From assembly GCA_028717325.1 (NCBI GenBank), contig JAQUOB010000076.1, forward strand, positions 1 to 6,341: a stretch of DNA of 6,341 nt, read 5' to 3'. Numbering within the stretch: position 1 is the stretch's first letter; each line of letters starts with the position of its first letter. Below the pieces are notes generated by a model, which had not been told where the DNA came from, searched no databases, and saw only the letters and a list, made by a program, of their open reading frames with translations. The position numbers and the translations under genes were made by a program. Below, one piece after another: positions 5,368 to 6,341 of the stretch. Origin of the DNA: Candidatus Margulisiibacteriota bacterium (GTDB lineage: Bacteria; Margulisbacteria; WOR-1; O2-12-FULL-45-9; XYB2-FULL-48-7).

Positions 5368-6341
5368 GTGGCATTGAGAACATTTTTTTTTATTGCTTGC
5401 CTGCTGATCGCCGGGCTATTGGTGCTTCCCAATCCGGCCGGGGCCTTTGACCCCCAAAATCCCGCAGTCGGCGCGCGGCCGCTGGCTCTGGGCAAGGCCT
5501 TTGTCGGTTTGGCCGATGACAGCTCCGCGATCTTCCTGAACCCAGCCGGCCTGGCCCGGATCAGTTCTCTCAAACTGATGAATTTTTACACCACGCCGTT
5601 TTCGGATAACGCGATCGTCGCGGTCAGCGCCGTCCAGCCGAATTTTTTTGGCGTGGCCCTGGGCGCGGCTTACATCAATAACACGACCTCGGGGCTGATC
5701 CTCAACACCACCGAATTCAGCCAGACGGAACAGCAGTTTCTGCTCGGCTTCGCCAGCAAGATTAACGATAAGCTCTCGGCGGGGACCAGCCTGAACATCA
5801 TTACCCGGGGGTTTTCCATCCAGTCCTCCCTGCTGGCCAGCAACCGGGGGTCGGGGATGGACATGGACCTTGGTTTTTTTTATGAGCTCAGGGAAAATCT
5901 GTCGGCTGGCGTAAATTTGCAGAATATCCTCCCGGTGGGCTTTGGCGGCCGGTTTACATTTGATTCCGGCACGACCGAGAGTTTACCGGCCAATCTCAAG
6001 GCGGGTTTGAGCTGGAAGTTTCGACGCGATCTCAACCTGCTTTTTGATCTTGATTATCCGCTGGAAAGGGTCAGGCCTCCTCTTTTGCACTTCGGCCTGG
6101 AGTTCCAGCCCAATAACATGATCGCTCTCCGCGGCGGCTTTGACCAGAGCCCCCAGACCCCCGATACCCGCACCGACGTTTACACCCACACAACGCTCGG
6201 TATCGGCATTAACCTGCGCGGCTACACCTTCGACTACACTTATTATAAGCACGGCGACCCGTCGGGGGACGTGACCAATTATTTTTCCATGGGCTACGTC
6301 GGCCCCGGGCCGGCTGTCAAGCGGCCGACAATGGCGGAGGC
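5368..6341 (+). CDS. PorV/UPF0164-family outer-membrane beta-barrel protein, 3'-partial
   Basis: The frame starts at GTG 5368, three bases after the previous stop and in the same frame, and runs off the right edge (324 complete codons visible). GTG is chosen because it gives a complete signal peptide: VALRTFFF, hydrophobic stretch, and a cleavage site after PAGA (residue 26); the first downstream ATGs are inside the mature protein. No Shine-Dalgarno sequence is seen. The mature N-terminus carries the family hallmark at about 35-63: VGARPLALGKAFVGLADD followed by SSAIFLNPAGLA, typical of PorV/PorQ and UPF0164 proteins and reminiscent of FadL-like barrels. Alternating amphipathic strands with turns follow, for example FFGVALGAAYI, EQQFLLGFASKI, KLSAGTSLNII, MDLGFFYEL, LSAGVNLQNIL, LKAGLSWKF, LHFGLEF, MIALRGGFD, TLGIGINL, YTFDYTYY and YFSMGYVG. 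The last strand ends near residue 312; the following PGPAVKRPTMAE suggests a non-barrel C-terminal extension beyond the window. In type IX secretion PorV binds cargo C-terminal domains; whether that applies here is inference. Confidence 0.88.
   Translation, partial: MALRTFFFIACLLIAGLLVLPNPAGAFDPQNPAVGARPLALGKAFVGLADDSSAIFLNPAGLARISSLKLMNFYTTPFSDNAIVAVSAVQPNFFGVALGAAYINNTTSGLILNTTEFSQTEQQFLLGFASKINDKLSAGTSLNIITRGFSIQSSLLASNRGSGMDMDLGFFYELRENLSAGVNLQNILPVGFGGRFTFDSGTTESLPANLKAGLSWKFRRDLNLLFDLDYPLERVRPPLLHFGLEFQPNNMIALRGGFDQSPQTPDTRTDVYTHTTLGIGINLRGYTFDYTYYKHGDPSGDVTNYFSMGYVGPGPAVKRPTMAE
5383..5391 (+). repeat. Nine-T homopolymer in the barrel gene signal-peptide region
   Basis: Nine consecutive T encode Phe-Phe-Phe at codons 6-8 of the PorV-like gene. 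Two more long T tracts occur in the same gene (7 T at 5643-5649, 8 T at 5874-5881). The first is near the 5' end, where slippage would switch the frame off. No hairpin precedes it, so it does not look like an intrinsic terminator. Confidence 0.6.

Overview
This window looks like a chromosomal segment of a diderm (outer-membrane-bearing) bacterium. All genes lie on the + strand and are densely packed. The last two encode a Sec-secreted beta-helix protein and a PorV/UPF0164-type outer-membrane beta-barrel. No tRNA, rRNA, CRISPR array, transposase or phage gene is visible. Moderate GC, no recognisable Shine-Dalgarno sequences, and short degenerate repeats inside a housekeeping gene suggest an uncultivated phylum. 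Margulisbacteria/WOR-1-like is my guess, but this is inference and not shown by the sequence.

Left part (1-1529): the 3' part of cdsA (phosphatidate cytidylyltransferase, entering from the left edge) overlaps by one base with a complete nadC (quinolinate phosphoribosyltransferase). They form a compact housekeeping unit covering CDP-diacylglycerol synthesis for phospholipids and the last step of de novo nicotinate mononucleotide synthesis. nadC carries two short arrays of a degenerate 7-bp repeat in surface-loop positions.

Middle (1530-3699): a 50-base gap contains an extended -10 promoter (TGCTATAAT). It is followed by a UvrD/PcrA/Rep-type DNA helicase of about 706 residues with all SF1A motifs. 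Its C-terminal tail contains a 10-bp tandem repeat.

Right part (3700-6341): a 48-base gap holds a strong sigma-70-like promoter with an 8-bp palindrome in its spacer. The promoter sits so close to the next ATG that the mRNA would be leaderless. The first gene encodes a secreted multidomain protein: signal peptide, DUF1565-like start, right-handed parallel beta-helix, Ig-like domain, Thr/Pro linker, and a C-terminal beta-sandwich resembling FlgD-Ig or type IX sorting domains. Three bases after its stop, a GTG-initiated gene encodes a PorV-like barrel that runs off the right edge. A possible cargo plus PorV-type outer-membrane partner in one operon is the most interesting feature here.

Opposite-strand and alternate-frame open frames looked like shadows of these five genes. 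There is no gene-free stretch longer than about 50 bases.
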